A DNA stretch of 64,000 bases, taken from NCBI GenBank assembly GCA_949130485.1, contig OX422185.1:2030304-2094303 (forward strand), read 5' to 3'. The translations under genes and the position numbers were made by a program. Below are positions 25,621 to 37,520 of this stretch, piece by piece. Every line of letters begins with the position of its first letter. Within the stretch, counting starts at the first letter, position 1. The notes under the pieces were generated by a model. It was not told the origin of the DNA, searched no databases, and worked only from the letters and a program-made list of their open reading frames with translations. This stretch comes from Agelas oroides. Its lineage: Eukaryota; Porifera; Demospongiae; Agelasida; Agelasidae.

Positions 25621-25738
25621 GAAGCTACGCCCCATGAAAACCATCTATACGGTATATAATTACAGTAAAAACAGAAATGTTGTTGTGACCAAAAGTATGC
25701 TGTTTCAGTTGAATGTTGGACACTAAGATTCTACTGTT

Positions 25739-25868
25739 GTGAGTTAGTTACAAATGTTGTTTATGATAACTTCTGAGATATACTGGTCCCTGGGAACTAT
25801 ACAGTGCTCTAAGGAATACCAGAAATTCCTTAAGAGCATCTCCATACATTCCAACTGTTCATTCATGC
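25739..25868. repeat. Dispersed repeat, inverted relative to 30519-30648
   Basis: About 130 bp (from gagttagttacaaatgttgt to cattcatgc) recurs in reverse complement at 30519-30648 inside the Reeler gene intron. The similarity is high, with small indels. Confidence 0.65.
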
Positions 25869-26007
25869 AATTATATAGTCCTGCTAGTTCTGTTATAGTG
25901 CCAAGTATGAAAGAGTATCCACTTGTGAAAGTCTTAGAGTGCCCACCCCCAAATTTTGGCTCAATTTTCTACATAAAAGCTTTCACCAATTCTTATAACC
26001 TTGTCAG

Positions 26008-26293
26008 GATAAATTGAAGTTAGACCAGATCGATCGAAGAACTGAACACTGCAAACTAATAGAGTCCTTCATGAGAAGAATCAAGTGATCATGACTATAT
26101 CTTGCTAGATTGGACAGTAAGCACTTAATTGCTTTGGCAGTCTAGTGATGGAGAAACAGATGGTGATCCACCAACTCACAGGCCACCTTTTGCACTGATG
26201 TGTGACGTATCAATTAAGCAGCAAAAAAAGCTGGAGAGACAGAGAGCCTGTGTAAAGGGCGGTTTGCAGAAAGCATCTGTACTGCTTGCTTAG
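26008..26293 (+). other. Exon-like fragments of unknown origin
   Basis: Segment 26008-26084 reads DKLKLDQIDRRTEHCKLIES with a possible acceptor before and a GT after it. Segment 26141-26293 reads CDVSIKQQKKLERQRACVKG up to a TAG and is preceded by ggcag. Both look protein-like, but the splice phases do not match, so this may be a decayed gene end or chance. No family is recognised. Confidence 0.25.
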
Positions 26294-26868
26294 ACAATGC
26301 AGATTTATTTATTTCAACACTTGACCAGCAGATTTTCAAATAGTCACTGTATTTTTATAACTGATGTGGAACTACAAAAATGCATAAACATTTCTATATC
26401 GTACACAATCAAAGTTCGGGGACCCTATACTTCGAATTGGAAGTGGTTGGGGGTGTGTCAGACGGGGTCAAACTGGAACTCAGTGAAGTGAATAACAGCG
26501 CAGCCAGTGCTGAAAACAGCGGCTCTTTGAATCAAGTAAGTTCTAATCTTTTTAAGTACAGGGTAACTATAACGGATGGTGTCCTTTTTGACACACACAG
26601 CTTCCCGCTTATGGCGCACCTAAGCAAGCGCGCCTTCACTGTAATATCCTATCAGACAACAAATCTTTGTTTATTTATATATGTCATGTCAAATAAATAC
26701 TGCCGAACCTACGTATGCTGAAAAGACAACATCACTATAACCAATCACGGTAGCTAACCGGTGCCCGTAATGTGCTTTAGCGTGAATACAGACCGGGGGC
26801 GAGTCTATATAGAAAAAATGACTCAATGCTCATTGCGTGCGCGTGTGCCACTGCTAGAGGCCCAGTCT

Positions 26869-26968
26869 CTGCTCAGTATATATATATATACTGAGCAACG
26901 GATAATAGAGTAATGTAGCATTCGTTGCTCAGTATATATATATACTGAGCAACGGATGCTACATGAGG
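26869..26968. repeat. Two AT-core palindromes
   Basis: Two perfect palindromes with gctcag-(TA)n-ctgagc structure lie within 100 bp, each followed by aacggat. They would extrude as cruciforms easily. They lie about 500 bp upstream of the Reeler gene start. Confidence 0.8.
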
Positions 26969-27484
26969 CATAGCTGATAGCTGAAAATGACACTACAGTC
27001 CTACTGTCTTCTTCTAAATTCGAACCTGTCTAGTTTTCAGTAACCTCGGAAATTCCCCTTATGATCGATTTGGTGTTTACTGTACAGCCAGCTTATTTAT
27101 AGGCTATCAGTTTATTCATTGGCCTTCATGGGTATATTGAAGTTGTAAGTGCCAGTTAAAAATAATGTATACACCTGCTGGGTAATTATCCATCTATGCC
27201 CGAAAATACATACTCATAAGCTACCGAACAAGTGCCAGTGCTAGCTCTTGGCTTCTTGATGAAGCTAGATGAGGGGTCATGGGAGTGACTACTCAAAGCT
27301 GGTACATGCAGAAGTAACACTCACACTAAATATTGTTACCCTGATCGAGTTGCTTGACTATAATTATCAATTTCAAAGAATGTGGTGTTGGTAAGGGGAG
27401 TTGATATTGGAATATATATCAACCTAACACTGTCAGAATACTCTTACAACCACAGCATTTTTGTGACCAAATACTGACACAAAG

Positions 27485-30400
27485 ATGGCTGTCAGCTTGC
27501 TGTTCCTGGCTTCCCTCTCCCTCACCTGCCTCACTGTCTCACTGAGCTACCGGGATGGAGCAAGATCGGAGTCATGCTACAACATGCTGGTGATGCATAC
27601 TGGTTTTGGGGGGCAAATTGTGCCTCCCATGGATTGTGGTAACCCATGTCCCTACCAATTGACTATGTTGGGGAGAGTGGATGCAGAAAACAATTTGTTG
27701 GAAAGTAATTCTACAACCTATCAGTGTGGAGAAGTGTACAACTGTAAGTAGATTATATACCGTATTGTCCCAAGCCAGCGCCCACCCCCCAATTTTGACA
27801 GTTTTGTGGTTTTTGAGTTCCTCCGTGTAACCGTCCACCATGCTAATTCTTGCGTAGTGAATCGAAAGTCCACTGAGCTCACGTACATAGCTGCGATCGC
27901 TCTGATGTGCTTCAAGCGCCATGACATCCGGCATCAAGGTTTCGCACATACCCGTCCATAACCTTGTTCGCAACGTTCTTCGCCTGCAGTACAAAATTCG
28001 CGTACTACAAGCGACGAACGCTTCGGAAGGTTGGCAAGGAGGCTACCAGTCGGTCCGCTTTCTAGCACGGTACAGTTTTCTCCAACGTCGGGCTGGCCTC
28101 GACGAAGCACGGGCGAAGCGACGATTCAGGTCGATTCGGTACACGCTGGCAGCTTACTTCGCATCCGGGATGGGCGCTTGCGCGAGGACATTCAAGCACC
28201 TCCTCCGTGTAACCGCCCACCCCCAATTTTTGGTGCGTGAGCTGCGAGCGCCCACGGACGCTTGCTCGGGACAATACGGTAATCGTCGCTGTTTTGGCTT
28301 TATTCTTAGTTCTCATCCATGCCATACCACTTTTCCACACTACATGCAGTGCAGTTAGCTTCCACTTCAATTGCTGTTACATTTGAGGGTTTCATGGCTG
28401 AGGCCAGAGAGGGCAACAGAGCCTTCAGAGAAGACTTTGAAGAAAGTAGCACAATCTGGGGGACATGGATCGCTGATGAAAGCAGCTCTTACCATGCAAT
28501 TGAATGCAATCGGAGTATAAATTCATCTGAAGGACCCTTTCAAGTAAGATGCTACTTTAATGTACCACATACAAAACATATATGTACACAAATCTACACA
28601 TTTCTGACACACCTATACAGAATGCAGCTACACAGAGTTCACCTGCAGACCTCACCTCTTTAGACCTCTACTGGAGAGCACCACCCAATCCTGATTCACC
28701 AGAGGAGTACCAGCAACTACCACAACAGATTCAGTTTTGGTGAATGCTATTAGCTAAATGTTAGCAAAACACTAGCCAAATTTTAATAGAATACACCAAA
28801 TGTTTCCACCACTATTAGCGGTCATCATCAGTGGTTTGTACGAAACATGCTAGCCGGACCACTTACATACAAACCAGTTCTGGAAGTGTGCGATACTTAG
28901 GGGTATGATTATGGACATACCCCTAATTATTGCACACTTCCAGAACTGATTTGTGTATAAGTGGTCCTTCTAGCATCATGTCTCATACAAGGTTGCATAG
29001 TTGCATTGGTCTACATTGGCTTGTGTCTCATCTTGCAGGTTTGTTACAGTACAAAAACGTCTGACATTTTTCTATCCTGTTGCTGGACCAACACTGGTAT
29101 GTACTATGTGACTTTCTGAATGCTGGTCTGTATGCAGGCATGTTATTCACACACAATTAATCCATGAGTATCAGTAAAAGGGCTGGTTATATCACAATAG
29201 ACAATGAAACTTTAAGTTGAAATTTGTGAACAAGAATCAAACCGCACCAAGTCAAACCATTACGCATTAAGGAACCATTGAAGCCTCCTGAAAGACTAAT
29301 GAAATTTTGCTCGGGTTGGGCCTTTTGAAGGGAGGGAGTGATGTGACAGACTTGAACTTTGTGAACTCTGACTGTTCTTTGCTAGATATTCAGATAGTGT
29401 TCTCTTTATTCTTTATTGAGTCACCTTTTACTGTATATAATGACGTGCAATGTTTAGAGTTGGATAAATGTTGGCCAACCTCTGTTACAGTTGGAGGGTG
29501 TTTTGACTCAGTTTTCTCTACATGTCCTTTGGATACATGGGAGTTTTGCTGCATGCTTTGGGTTTCAAGCAGTAAAGAACTTTAATTAGCAAAATAACAA
29601 ATACTTGAATGCAAGATTACTTACCATCTTTGTTCCAATACAATGAATTCGAAAAGAAGTTTCTGCTTGAGATATAGTAAACTCATTTCTTTAGATAGGA
29701 TAGTTGTTGACACAGTTCTCAGGAAAAGCACTACATTCTCACCGAGGCATTCTCAGCCCAGCATTTGTTACTTTGCAGTACTGAATTATCAGGTGGCTTT
29801 CTACAGTGTGTAGGTGTAGAGTAATGATCATTTCTCTGTCTGTTAGTGACTCATGTTTGGACAAGAACACTTTCTGTCATCTACTATTGTCACTAGAATA
29901 GATTTATACTGTTGTAAAGCAGATTCTGATCTAGGGCTGCCATGACATGGCTAAATTTTATATCATATGTCATGTAAATTTATGTCATGATATGACGATA
30001 TGTCACGACATGAGGTTCATTTCTGAGATTGTGATCTATCATTGCATAAAAAAAGTCATAAGTGATTCATCAACTTAGTATACTAGTGTTTGATAAGTTA
30101 CGAATACATGTGACCTTTCACACAGGAATATTGGTCTGTTGGCTCAAATTTCATACATTCTATGTCAGCTTCTTGTGTGTTCAGGTAAATCCCAGCTAAG
30201 TAATTATGCAAATGCACACAGTTTAATAATATCGATACAGACTTGGCCTATGTCATATCATATCAAGACTACTTTATGTCATGACATAACGACATACGAC
30301 ATATCGTGGCAGCCCTAAGATTCTGATCTTGAAATCGACAACTGTTCATCATTGATTGACACCAAGCATATTATAATACGTAAATTTTATTTGAAGTCAC

Positions 30401-33400
30401 AGAACTCTGCCAGCAAACTTCCAGTTTTGGCTTATAAAGAGTGTTGGTCATCTCTGATCAATATTAATTCACTCCAAGGAGAGGAATGTTGTTGTGACCA
30501 GAGGTTTGTTGTTTTAGTTGCATGAATGAACAGTTGAAATGTAGGAGATGCTCTTAAGGGATTTCTTATATTCCCTAGAGCACTGTGTAGTTCCCAGGGA
30601 CCAGTATATCTTGGAAGTTATCGTAAACAACATTTGTAACTAACTCACTGATATTAATTAATTTGAGATAGCTACAGATATAGCCTAGATATATCTCTGA
30701 TATGATCAATTTAAGACACTGTAAACAAGCTAAGTTTTAGCTTTACCTGTAACTCTACATCAAGAAAAACAGACCAAAGTTTGTCAAAGTTTACATTGCT
30801 TCTTGGAACAGTTTTGTTCCCACGCTACAAATTTGCTTAGTACTGGCAATATCTTATAGCGCTTGTGGTTGTGTAATTGTGACCAAAAGTATGCAATTTC
30901 AGTTATTGGACACAAAGATGGTATATCTAGACTATATATATATCTATAGGCATTATTGTATCCATCTCAAAATAATACTGTGCCTCCAAAGAAAGAGATT
31001 AAATTGTTTAGGGTGACAAATGTGGTGCAAAGTGGCACTTTGATGATACAGGAGGAGATTTATACATGGCTGTGTAAGAGTGTGACCACACTCCAAAAAC
31101 TACTTAGTTAAAATGACCACGAGTGAAGGTTACTGCAGTTTCAGGGTTCATTGAACAGGTGAGTAAAGAAATCAAAAACACAATTAACATCCATCAACCC
31201 GCTCACAATCCATCAAGCTTCAAAGAGCTAGCAGAGACACTTGTCTGCTAGGCAATATATCCGGTTCTGAACTGGAAAATCGCCAGCAGACGGATGCCTA
31301 TGAACTGATATAGGTTGGCTTGCTGACAAGCGTCTATGTAGCTCTTTGAAGCTTGATGGAATTGTGAGGGAGTTGATGGAAGTTAATTGTGTTTTAGAAT
31401 TCCTTTAATCATACTACCCACATGTTCAATGAACCCTGAAACTGTAGTAACCATGCACTTGTGGTCATTTTAACTAAGTATTTTTTGCAGTGCACTTTTG
31501 GGGTGGGGCAACATCAAACACGAATGAGTGTCTAGGCTGCCACTACTTTGATCCACCAACAAAATATGCCACAATAACTCATGTTGTTGCATGCTGTGTG
31601 CATGGATCAAAGTGTTGCTTCACATGTACTAACAGTGCACTTTGGAGGAGTATATCAGAGAGTCGGTAGACTATGTAGGGATGGCGCCGACGCGCAATAT
31701 ATGCAATACTTAAGCAAAAGCCGTATAACTTCACCACAAACACGCAAAAAGTTTATTTAAGCATCCAGGCTTCCTCTTTGAGTGCCTTTGTGATCAGCAA
31801 GACTCATATAAGTGGCCAAAAGCCACGCGGAAGACAGCTAAACGCAAAAGTGTGCGATAGCAAAAGTGCCATTTTTCGTATTCTTCTTTCTTTCTTCGTT
31901 ACGACTTTTGTTCAAACAACAATAACTCAAAAACGGTTCAAGCACTCACCGTAATTTTAGCACGAAACTGATGCTTATCACAGCGCGGAGCTCTACGACT
32001 ACTCAGCGTCTTCATAGCTTCAAGTTCACCCTAGTCAACAAAAGCCATTCACAACACTCTGAGGCTGCTGTGCGTTGCTTAGGACGCCATTTTCTAATTT
32101 TGTACGCATGCGCACACGAAGTCTCGTTCCCAGACCAAAGACCACGGTCATTGGTCTGGAAGCGAGACTAGTACACACGCGAAATCGCCAGCCGGCAGTA
32201 CGCTTCACTGTCACGGTCTTTTCCTCCCGCCGGCATTGGGCAAGGCTTATGAACACTACGTAGGTAAGGCGCTGCATTCAGCTGCCTACTTGTAGCTACA
32301 CTAAAAATAGCCTTTGAACTGTAAAGCTAGGATGGTCAGTTGTCAGTAGGATAGTAGTTTCTGTGCTGCAGCTGGTCAGTCGTCATGTGATTGACAACTG
32401 AGATTGGTTTCACAAAGTTTGGTAGGAAGAGTGGTTGGCCCTTCATCAGGTTCTAGCTGGCTATATTACACATAGGCCTAATTGAGTGGTTGGCCCTTCA
32501 TCAGGTTCTAGCTGGCTATATTACACATAGGCCTAATTATTTAATACATGCCTGGAACCACTACTAAACTGTCAACGCCGTTTCAAGTTCTGGTGTTGTG
32601 ATTACACTTACGTGTAACTGTAACTGAGATTAACATCAAAAAGGTACAGAAACAAGACTTAAAAAACATTAAAAATGTAAAAAGATGTAGGGATGGCATG
32701 CCAAAAAGTATGCAAACAAGGTAGGGATAATGCATGAAAGCAAAGGTCAATATATTGGCAAAGCCCCATCCCTACATCTTTTTCACACTACAGTTGATGC
32801 AATGCTGCTAGATCATATTAGCCTCGTCCCTGAGCCAACATGTGGGAGAAGGAATGTGGCCTGGGGAAGAGGTTAAAACCATGCCATGTACTTTAACGAC
32901 ACTATCATAAGTCTGCAGTCTACTCCAACTCACTGCTTAAGTTGTTGAAGAGGTTCTGTATAACATAATGCTACCAAGAGGGTCATACTAGCCTCATTAC
33001 CAGGCCATGTGGGAGGAGGAGGTGGCCTGAGAACGAGGCTACAGCCATGAACTGCCAGTAATAAAGGTTGTGAACTTGTGGTACGTTTTAGGAAGACCCC
33101 CATGCACTAACTGTAGTGTGAAAAAGATGTAGGGATGGGGCTTTGCCAATATGTTGACCTTTGCTTTCATGCATTATCCCTCCCTTGTTTGCATACTTTT
33201 TGTCATGCCATCCCTACATCTTTTTACATTTTTAATGTTTTTTAAGTCTTTTACATTATATATCTACCACTGAGGCTACAAGTACAAGTTTGTAAATTAT
33301 GTTGCTTCAGCTAGTAATAGAAGTACAAAACTATAGCACTGTAAAAACAATTAGCGGTTATCTCAGTTGCACCAGAGTGGTATCATTATCAGAAGTCCCA

Positions 33401-36196
33401 GCAATTCCATCCAATTAAGAGCTTCTTTAGTTAAATTGGTTTCTTCTTTCAGAAGTCCTATTTGGTTTCATTACTGCAAAAGTGCATTTCTACCACTATG
33501 TAACCAAACTTTTTCCAGAAACGCTAATTGTGTGTGCACCACACATGCAACTGAGGTAACTGAATATGGTTGAAGTAACCGAAATGCTTTTACAGTGTAG
33601 CAATTGCTGTGAATCACACAAACCAAGGATCCCAGCCTTGAGCTGTCAATGCTCTGACAACTGAGCTACAACCACCAGCCCTCATAAATGACAGCTCATG
33701 CAGATGCTCACAGTGTTCTATACATACTTGCAGTTCAAGTCCTTACAATCCTCTCTATTTAATGTCAGCTAGCCTTGATTAATCAAGTGAAGAGCCAGTA
33801 GTCACTATCAGTTCTTAGTGGCTGCTGACCTTTCAGTTCACTTTAAGCTATACCTACATGATGTAATACAATATTAATTATATATATATCACTGCAAAAA
33901 TTACTTGACCACAAGTAAAGGTTACTGCAGTTTCAGGGTTCATTGAACACAGAATCAAAAAACACAATTATCAACCATCACCCCCCTCACAATCCATCAA
34001 GCTTCAAAGAGATGTTAATCTGCTAGCCACGCAATGTATATCAGTTCACATGCATCCATCTGCTGGCTATTATCCGGTTCTGAACCGGATAATAGCCAGC
34101 AGATGGACACATATGAACTGATATAGGTTGGCCTACTGACAAAGGCCTGTGCTAGCTGTTTGAAGCTAATTGGAATTGTGAGGGGGTTGATGGATGATAA
34201 TTATGTTTGGAATTCCTTTGACCATACATAGCTACATGTACTACCCACCTGTTCAATGAACCCTGAAACTGCAGTAACCATGCACTTGTGGTCATTTAAA
34301 CAAACTATCCTTTTGAGTGTTAAATTAAACTATTGAATCATGATTGGTGGTGAAAGAACAATTGTAACTTTGCAAAACCTTCACTGCCAAGCTGTTGTTT
34401 GCTTCCAGAATTAGGGCTAGCCTATGAGGTATTTTTGGGCTATGCATAGATACACTCTTTCTACGTATTGTAAGTCAGGAATAATTATAGTGAGCAGTTG
34501 TGCAGAATTGCATGCGTCCATATGCAGAGCTGGCAGCTATATTTTAGTCTGTGCATTCATGCTACATATACAAAACTTTGTTATTCTACAGGTTCGTAAT
34601 TGTACTGAACCATCAGGTAAATCAACCAAACTAGTCAGTCATTACAAATGTTTTAATAAAAAAGAAGGTTTGTTAACTATATAATATCTTATTGATCAGT
34701 ACTGAAAGTAGACTGAATTCTGTGAATTACATGCCCGGCATAGACAATGATTATGGTGGAATGTATCGATCACCATAGTTGGCAAAATCTATAACAAGCA
34801 CGGTGAGTCTGAGGAAACACTCTGAACTCTGTAAAGTGGAATTGCTTTAGCCTCGTACCCAGGCTGTGTGTCTCCTCCCACGAGGCTACTTCGGTTTCAG
34901 CAACAAGAGCAGCAGGAGGTTGAGATTACTACAAAATAATATAGCCAGAACATTCGAAATCTTTCTTGCAAGCAACTTATGAGTTCTTATAATTTACTGC
35001 AAGGCTGAGCTATAGAGATATTGCAAAGCTGCTAAGAGGAATAGTTCCCATAGGACAGGGTTAACCCAACATAGAAGCTAAACTGATAGGTGTTGTGACT
35101 CATCACAAAGTTAGGAGCAAGATGTCAAAAAGGATGATTCTAAAGTGATTTCATTTCTCTTGGTCCTATTCTGAGTGTGCACTGGCACAAAACCAGACAA
35201 AACTCTCATATTCTAACCACTAGTTGGAGGGGGGCAATAACTTTTCAGACCCATGCATGCAATCATTTCATATTCAAAGCTGAAGCTATTCTTTCTTTTA
35301 TATTTTTGTCAGCCATCCTAATGAAAATTTTATGCTAACTTAGACAAACTACAGTACATGTATCAAAATTTAAAGTAGGAATCCCAATGTGTTAATGTTG
35401 CTTATACTGATGCAACATACATTTTAGAGGCAACAACAAGAGTGCATAGTTACTTATCTAAGAGACAAGGCATTGAACCGACTGTTCACCCGTGTTAATA
35501 ATTGACTGTTGACTTATATCAGCTATCTGCTTCTGTGATACGTCTGTGTACAGGTGTATTCAATGAATGCCAAACAACTCTTAACAACTGTGATGTGAAT
35601 GCCATCTGCACTGACCTGGAAAGGGGCTACACCTGTACCTGTACGGCTGGATACATTGGAGATGGAACAAGATGCACAAAGCCCAGTAAGTTAACTTATA
35701 AAGTGGTTTTCAAAGTGCTAGTGGTGCGGTTCATATCAACAAAGTGCTAGTGTTAATGGGGCTTTATAGAATGACAGGAACAGTTATGTGTACTAATCAA
35801 AGATTATGTGTATTTTGATTGCATTGCCATATTTGTATCAAATTTTGAACTTTGTTAGGGGGGGCCAAGGAGATTCATAGCTTCATACATCCACCAGATA
35901 TTTAGGCACCTAGCATGTGTGAGCCCTCAGATCATTCAGTGATACGGGGCTTCAAATGTGACAAAGTGGTCAAAATTTGTGGTGAAACAATTTTCAATTT
36001 TAACATGGGACTGTCATAATCACATGATCATAATTTCTTTTTAAACACCACAGCATATCCTGCAGTGGTATCCACACCCACTGAAGGTCAAGTCTGTCTC
36101 TCAGATGACCAGCGTCAGAATATCCTGAACGAGATACGCAGCGACATCCGCTCTATTCTTGGAAGATCCAATTCCACTACATTTACCACAGGCTAA
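27485..36196 (+). CDS. Secreted Reeler-domain plus EGF-like protein
   Basis: Seven exons with consistent phases and GT-AG introns: 27485-27743, 28350-28543, 28621-28739, 29039-29096, 34592-34616, 35554-35685, 36054-36196 (TAA). They give a protein of 309 residues. The N-terminus is a signal peptide (MAVSLLFLASLSLTCL). Residues about 22-160 form a Reeler (reelin N-terminal) domain: YRDGARSESCYNM, VTFEGFMAEAREGNRAF, the tryptophan in DLYWRAPP, and a final FVTVQKRLTFFYPV strand. A 25-bp micro-exon leads into one six-cysteine calcium-binding-type EGF domain (NECQTTLNNCDVNAICTD, YTCTCTAGYIGDGTRC). A hydrophilic 47-residue tail follows, without a membrane segment. Reeler domains occur in extracellular-matrix and immune-type secreted proteins, so an extracellular adhesion or binding role is inferred. 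The start is the ATG directly before the signal peptide. Confidence 0.88.
27758..28281. mobile_element. MITE in intron 1 of the Reeler gene
   Basis: The end taccgtattgtccc is exactly mirrored by gggacaatacggta. Subterminal cctccgtgtaaccg(t/c)ccacc repeats occur on both sides as direct copies. A long open frame inside (27921-28358) is interpreted as chance within GC-richer transposon DNA. Confidence 0.75.
28834..28992. mobile_element. Small foldback element in Reeler gene intron 3
   Basis: Arms of about 70 bp pair: tgctagccggaccactta with taagtggtccttctagca, and ccagttctggaagtgtgc with gcacacttccagaactg. The centre is gggtatgattatggacatacccc. Confidence 0.75.
29932..30317. mobile_element. TIR element with perfect target-site duplication
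   Basis: The end tagggctgcca is mirrored by tggcagccct(a). The interior is AT-rich with many atgtcatgacat motifs. Identical flanks agattctgatc at 29921-29931 and 30318-30328 form a direct repeat of up to 11 bp, the clearest insertion signature in the window. The TIR and 8+ bp duplication suggest a hAT-type element. It is non-autonomous. Confidence 0.8.
30519..30648. repeat. Dispersed repeat, inverted copy of 25739-25868
   Basis: The reverse complement of the sequence at 25739-25868, with a few differences. It lies within intron 4 of the Reeler gene. Confidence 0.65.
31089..31492. mobile_element. Foldback MITE, family F, copy 1
   Basis: Arms of roughly 150-180 bp pair, for example ggttactgcagtttcaggg with ccctgaaactgtagtaacc, and tccatcaagcttcaaagagc with gctctttgaagcttgatgga. 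A second copy of the same element is at 33890-34318 in the same intron. Confidence 0.8.
31674..33250. mobile_element. Composite repeat with internal foldback, copy 1
   Basis: The left part (31674-32640) is the reverse complement of 59590-60544, sharing for example aagcaaaagccgtataactt. Its right part (32655-33250) is a foldback whose arms contain aaagatgtagggatggcatg and the inverse. This copy has a longer foldback loop than the one at 59331-60544. No protein is recognised. Confidence 0.7.
32429..32539. repeat. Two-copy 55-bp tandem duplication
   Basis: The segment starting gagtggttggcccttcatca is repeated exactly after 55 bp. It lies inside the composite repeat and is absent from the partner copy near 59.7 kb, so it arose after the copies separated. 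Confidence 0.85.
33338..33598. mobile_element. MITE with cactgtaaaa ends
   Basis: The end cactgtaaaaacaatt is mirrored near 33589-33598 by ttttacagtg, and subterminal ctcagttgca by tgcaactgag. It is the same family as the core of the palindrome at 61627-62318. Confidence 0.65.
33890..34318. mobile_element. Foldback MITE, family F, copy 2
   Basis: The same arms as the element at 31089-31492, including the perfect inner palindrome ttatccggttc/gaaccggataa near 34070-34090. It lies just upstream of the 25-bp micro-exon of the Reeler gene. Confidence 0.8.
35935..36017. mobile_element. Decayed half of the gggactg-type MITE
   Basis: The order tcagtgatacggggcttcaa ... caattttcaattttaacatgggactgtca matches the right arm of the element at 10611-10875 with substitutions. 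It lies directly before the last exon of the Reeler gene. Confidence 0.45.
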
Positions 36197-36458
36197 GCAG
36201 ACGAAAACAACTGAACTCTTCAAACTTGAATTATGTAAATAATTACAGTGCTTTTTAGTTTACGGTTAAATCTAGACTGGCTATGGTATTGCTAGATTTG
36301 TAGTCCCCCAACATTTAGGTCAATGACCAGATAGTATAACTTTTAAGATCTCACACAATTTGCTGACATCAATCATTGACAGTCAGTGTCAGAAATACTA
36401 TTGCACTTTGATTTGAAGTTTGTTGTAGTTTAATTGTTGACTGGATTGCAAAAAAAGT

Positions 36459-36855
36459 GTGTTAATAAATTTTGTAAGGACCATGTGACTGAGAGCAATT
36501 AGAGTAATCAGAAAATGTGTCAGAAAAGGACTGGCCAGTGCCAACAAGATGAATTTACAGCCAACTTGCTGACCTGCCCTAACAGCAACCCCTAGCTACC
36601 ACAAGAGATCCAGAGGTATTTTCCATTACACTCAAACCACAGTCAGAAAACACACATAATTGTAATTGAGACCAGTCTCTGCGTTGGAGTGCAGTTTTGT
36701 AAAATTACACCCCAATTGATACATGTAATTTGAAATTAATTGCACAAGTAACGTTTGTAATTTCACAAGGCTAATAATGTGTTAATAAATTTTGTAAGGA
36801 CCATGTGAGGAGAGCAAAATAGAGTAATTAGAAAGCGTGTCAGAAAAGTACTGAC
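36459..36855 (+). terminator. Poly(A) signal of the Reeler gene and its downstream duplicate
   Basis: AATAAA at 36464-36469 lies 268 bp after the stop codon. The surrounding 80 bp (from gtgttaataaattttgtaag) is repeated with about ten changes at 36779-36855, giving a second AATAAA. Two alternative 3' ends are possible. Confidence 0.55.
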
Positions 36856-37250
36856 CAGATTGCCCCAAGGTATTTTCCAACTAATCTACTACACTCAAGG
36901 TACAGGTTGAATGCCGCATCCAGTAGGTGCATGGAACCATAGGCACGACTTTGTCTTGTGCTGACATGGAATTTGACTTTGTCTCGTGCTGAAGCAGATA
37001 CTGAGTAGCCGGATGCACTCCATTGCATACTGGCCAGAAACACAGTAGCTATTGGCGCAAGCAACTGTGCTGGATGCTGAAGAAAACATTGTGCACTCTA
37101 CTCTGCTGTGCAAGAACAGGCTATACAGATGTAATACAGCATTACAGCCAAGTAGCTAACACTGCACAAAATATACCCAAAATACACAATATCATGCCAC
37201 CGCATTACTAAGTGTTTTTTAATGTGCCCTCTTCACTGTCTTAACACAAT

Positions 37251-37306
37251 GCAAGCAGCGATCACGTTTGGAGGAGCAGCTTTTGGCTCATGACGAGAGG
37301 ATGAGA
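37251..37306 (+). pseudogene. 56-bp duplicated fragment of the FNIP coding exon
   Basis: The segment matches 17823-17878 inside the large FNIP exon at 53 of 56 positions, and encodes the same LEEQLLAHDERMR peptide in one frame. Neither flank resembles FNIP. This is a short templated copy 19 kb away from its source, not a gene. Confidence 0.8.
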
Positions 37307-37520
37307 CGCATGTGGTGCACCACCAACCACCAATTGAGAATAAGTCAACTATATGTGCACTACTGTATGCTGTCTTTTTACTGTACATTTAGCACATCAG
37401 TATAGTTCCACCTCCTTCATTTTTGACAACTGTTTAGTTTACTATTTCACTAATATTCAATGCACCATTGAACATGTCAGCAACTTGTTCATACAGTTGG
37501 ACAAGGACCTTTTACAATCT

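Larger units (their letters stand above)
24511..25654. mobile_element. DNA transposon (non-autonomous) with nested insertions
   Basis: A perfect 30-bp inverted repeat is present at 24523-24552 and 25389-25418. Outer ends taccatatag (24511) and ctatacggta (25645) also mirror each other with one mismatch. The right TIR is therefore probably split by a second element (25443-25620) inserted inside it. The interior also contains the element at 24946-25233. No transposase frame is recognised. Confidence 0.65.
21360..27484. other. Intergenic region with mobile-element debris
   Basis: No complete gene is recognised between FNIP and the Reeler gene. The stretch holds a poly(A) run (21833-21849), a gggacccgggtc-type inverted motif (22198-22252), foldback elements and nested TIR elements (listed separately), and a pair of weak exon-like fragments near 26.0-26.3 kb. 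Confidence 0.6.

Noticed and set aside
27921-28370. Overlapping frames of 100-145 residues on both strands
   Set aside because: They fall inside the MITE with taccgtattgtccc ends in intron 1 of the Reeler gene, and both strands are open, as expected for non-coding GC-rich DNA.
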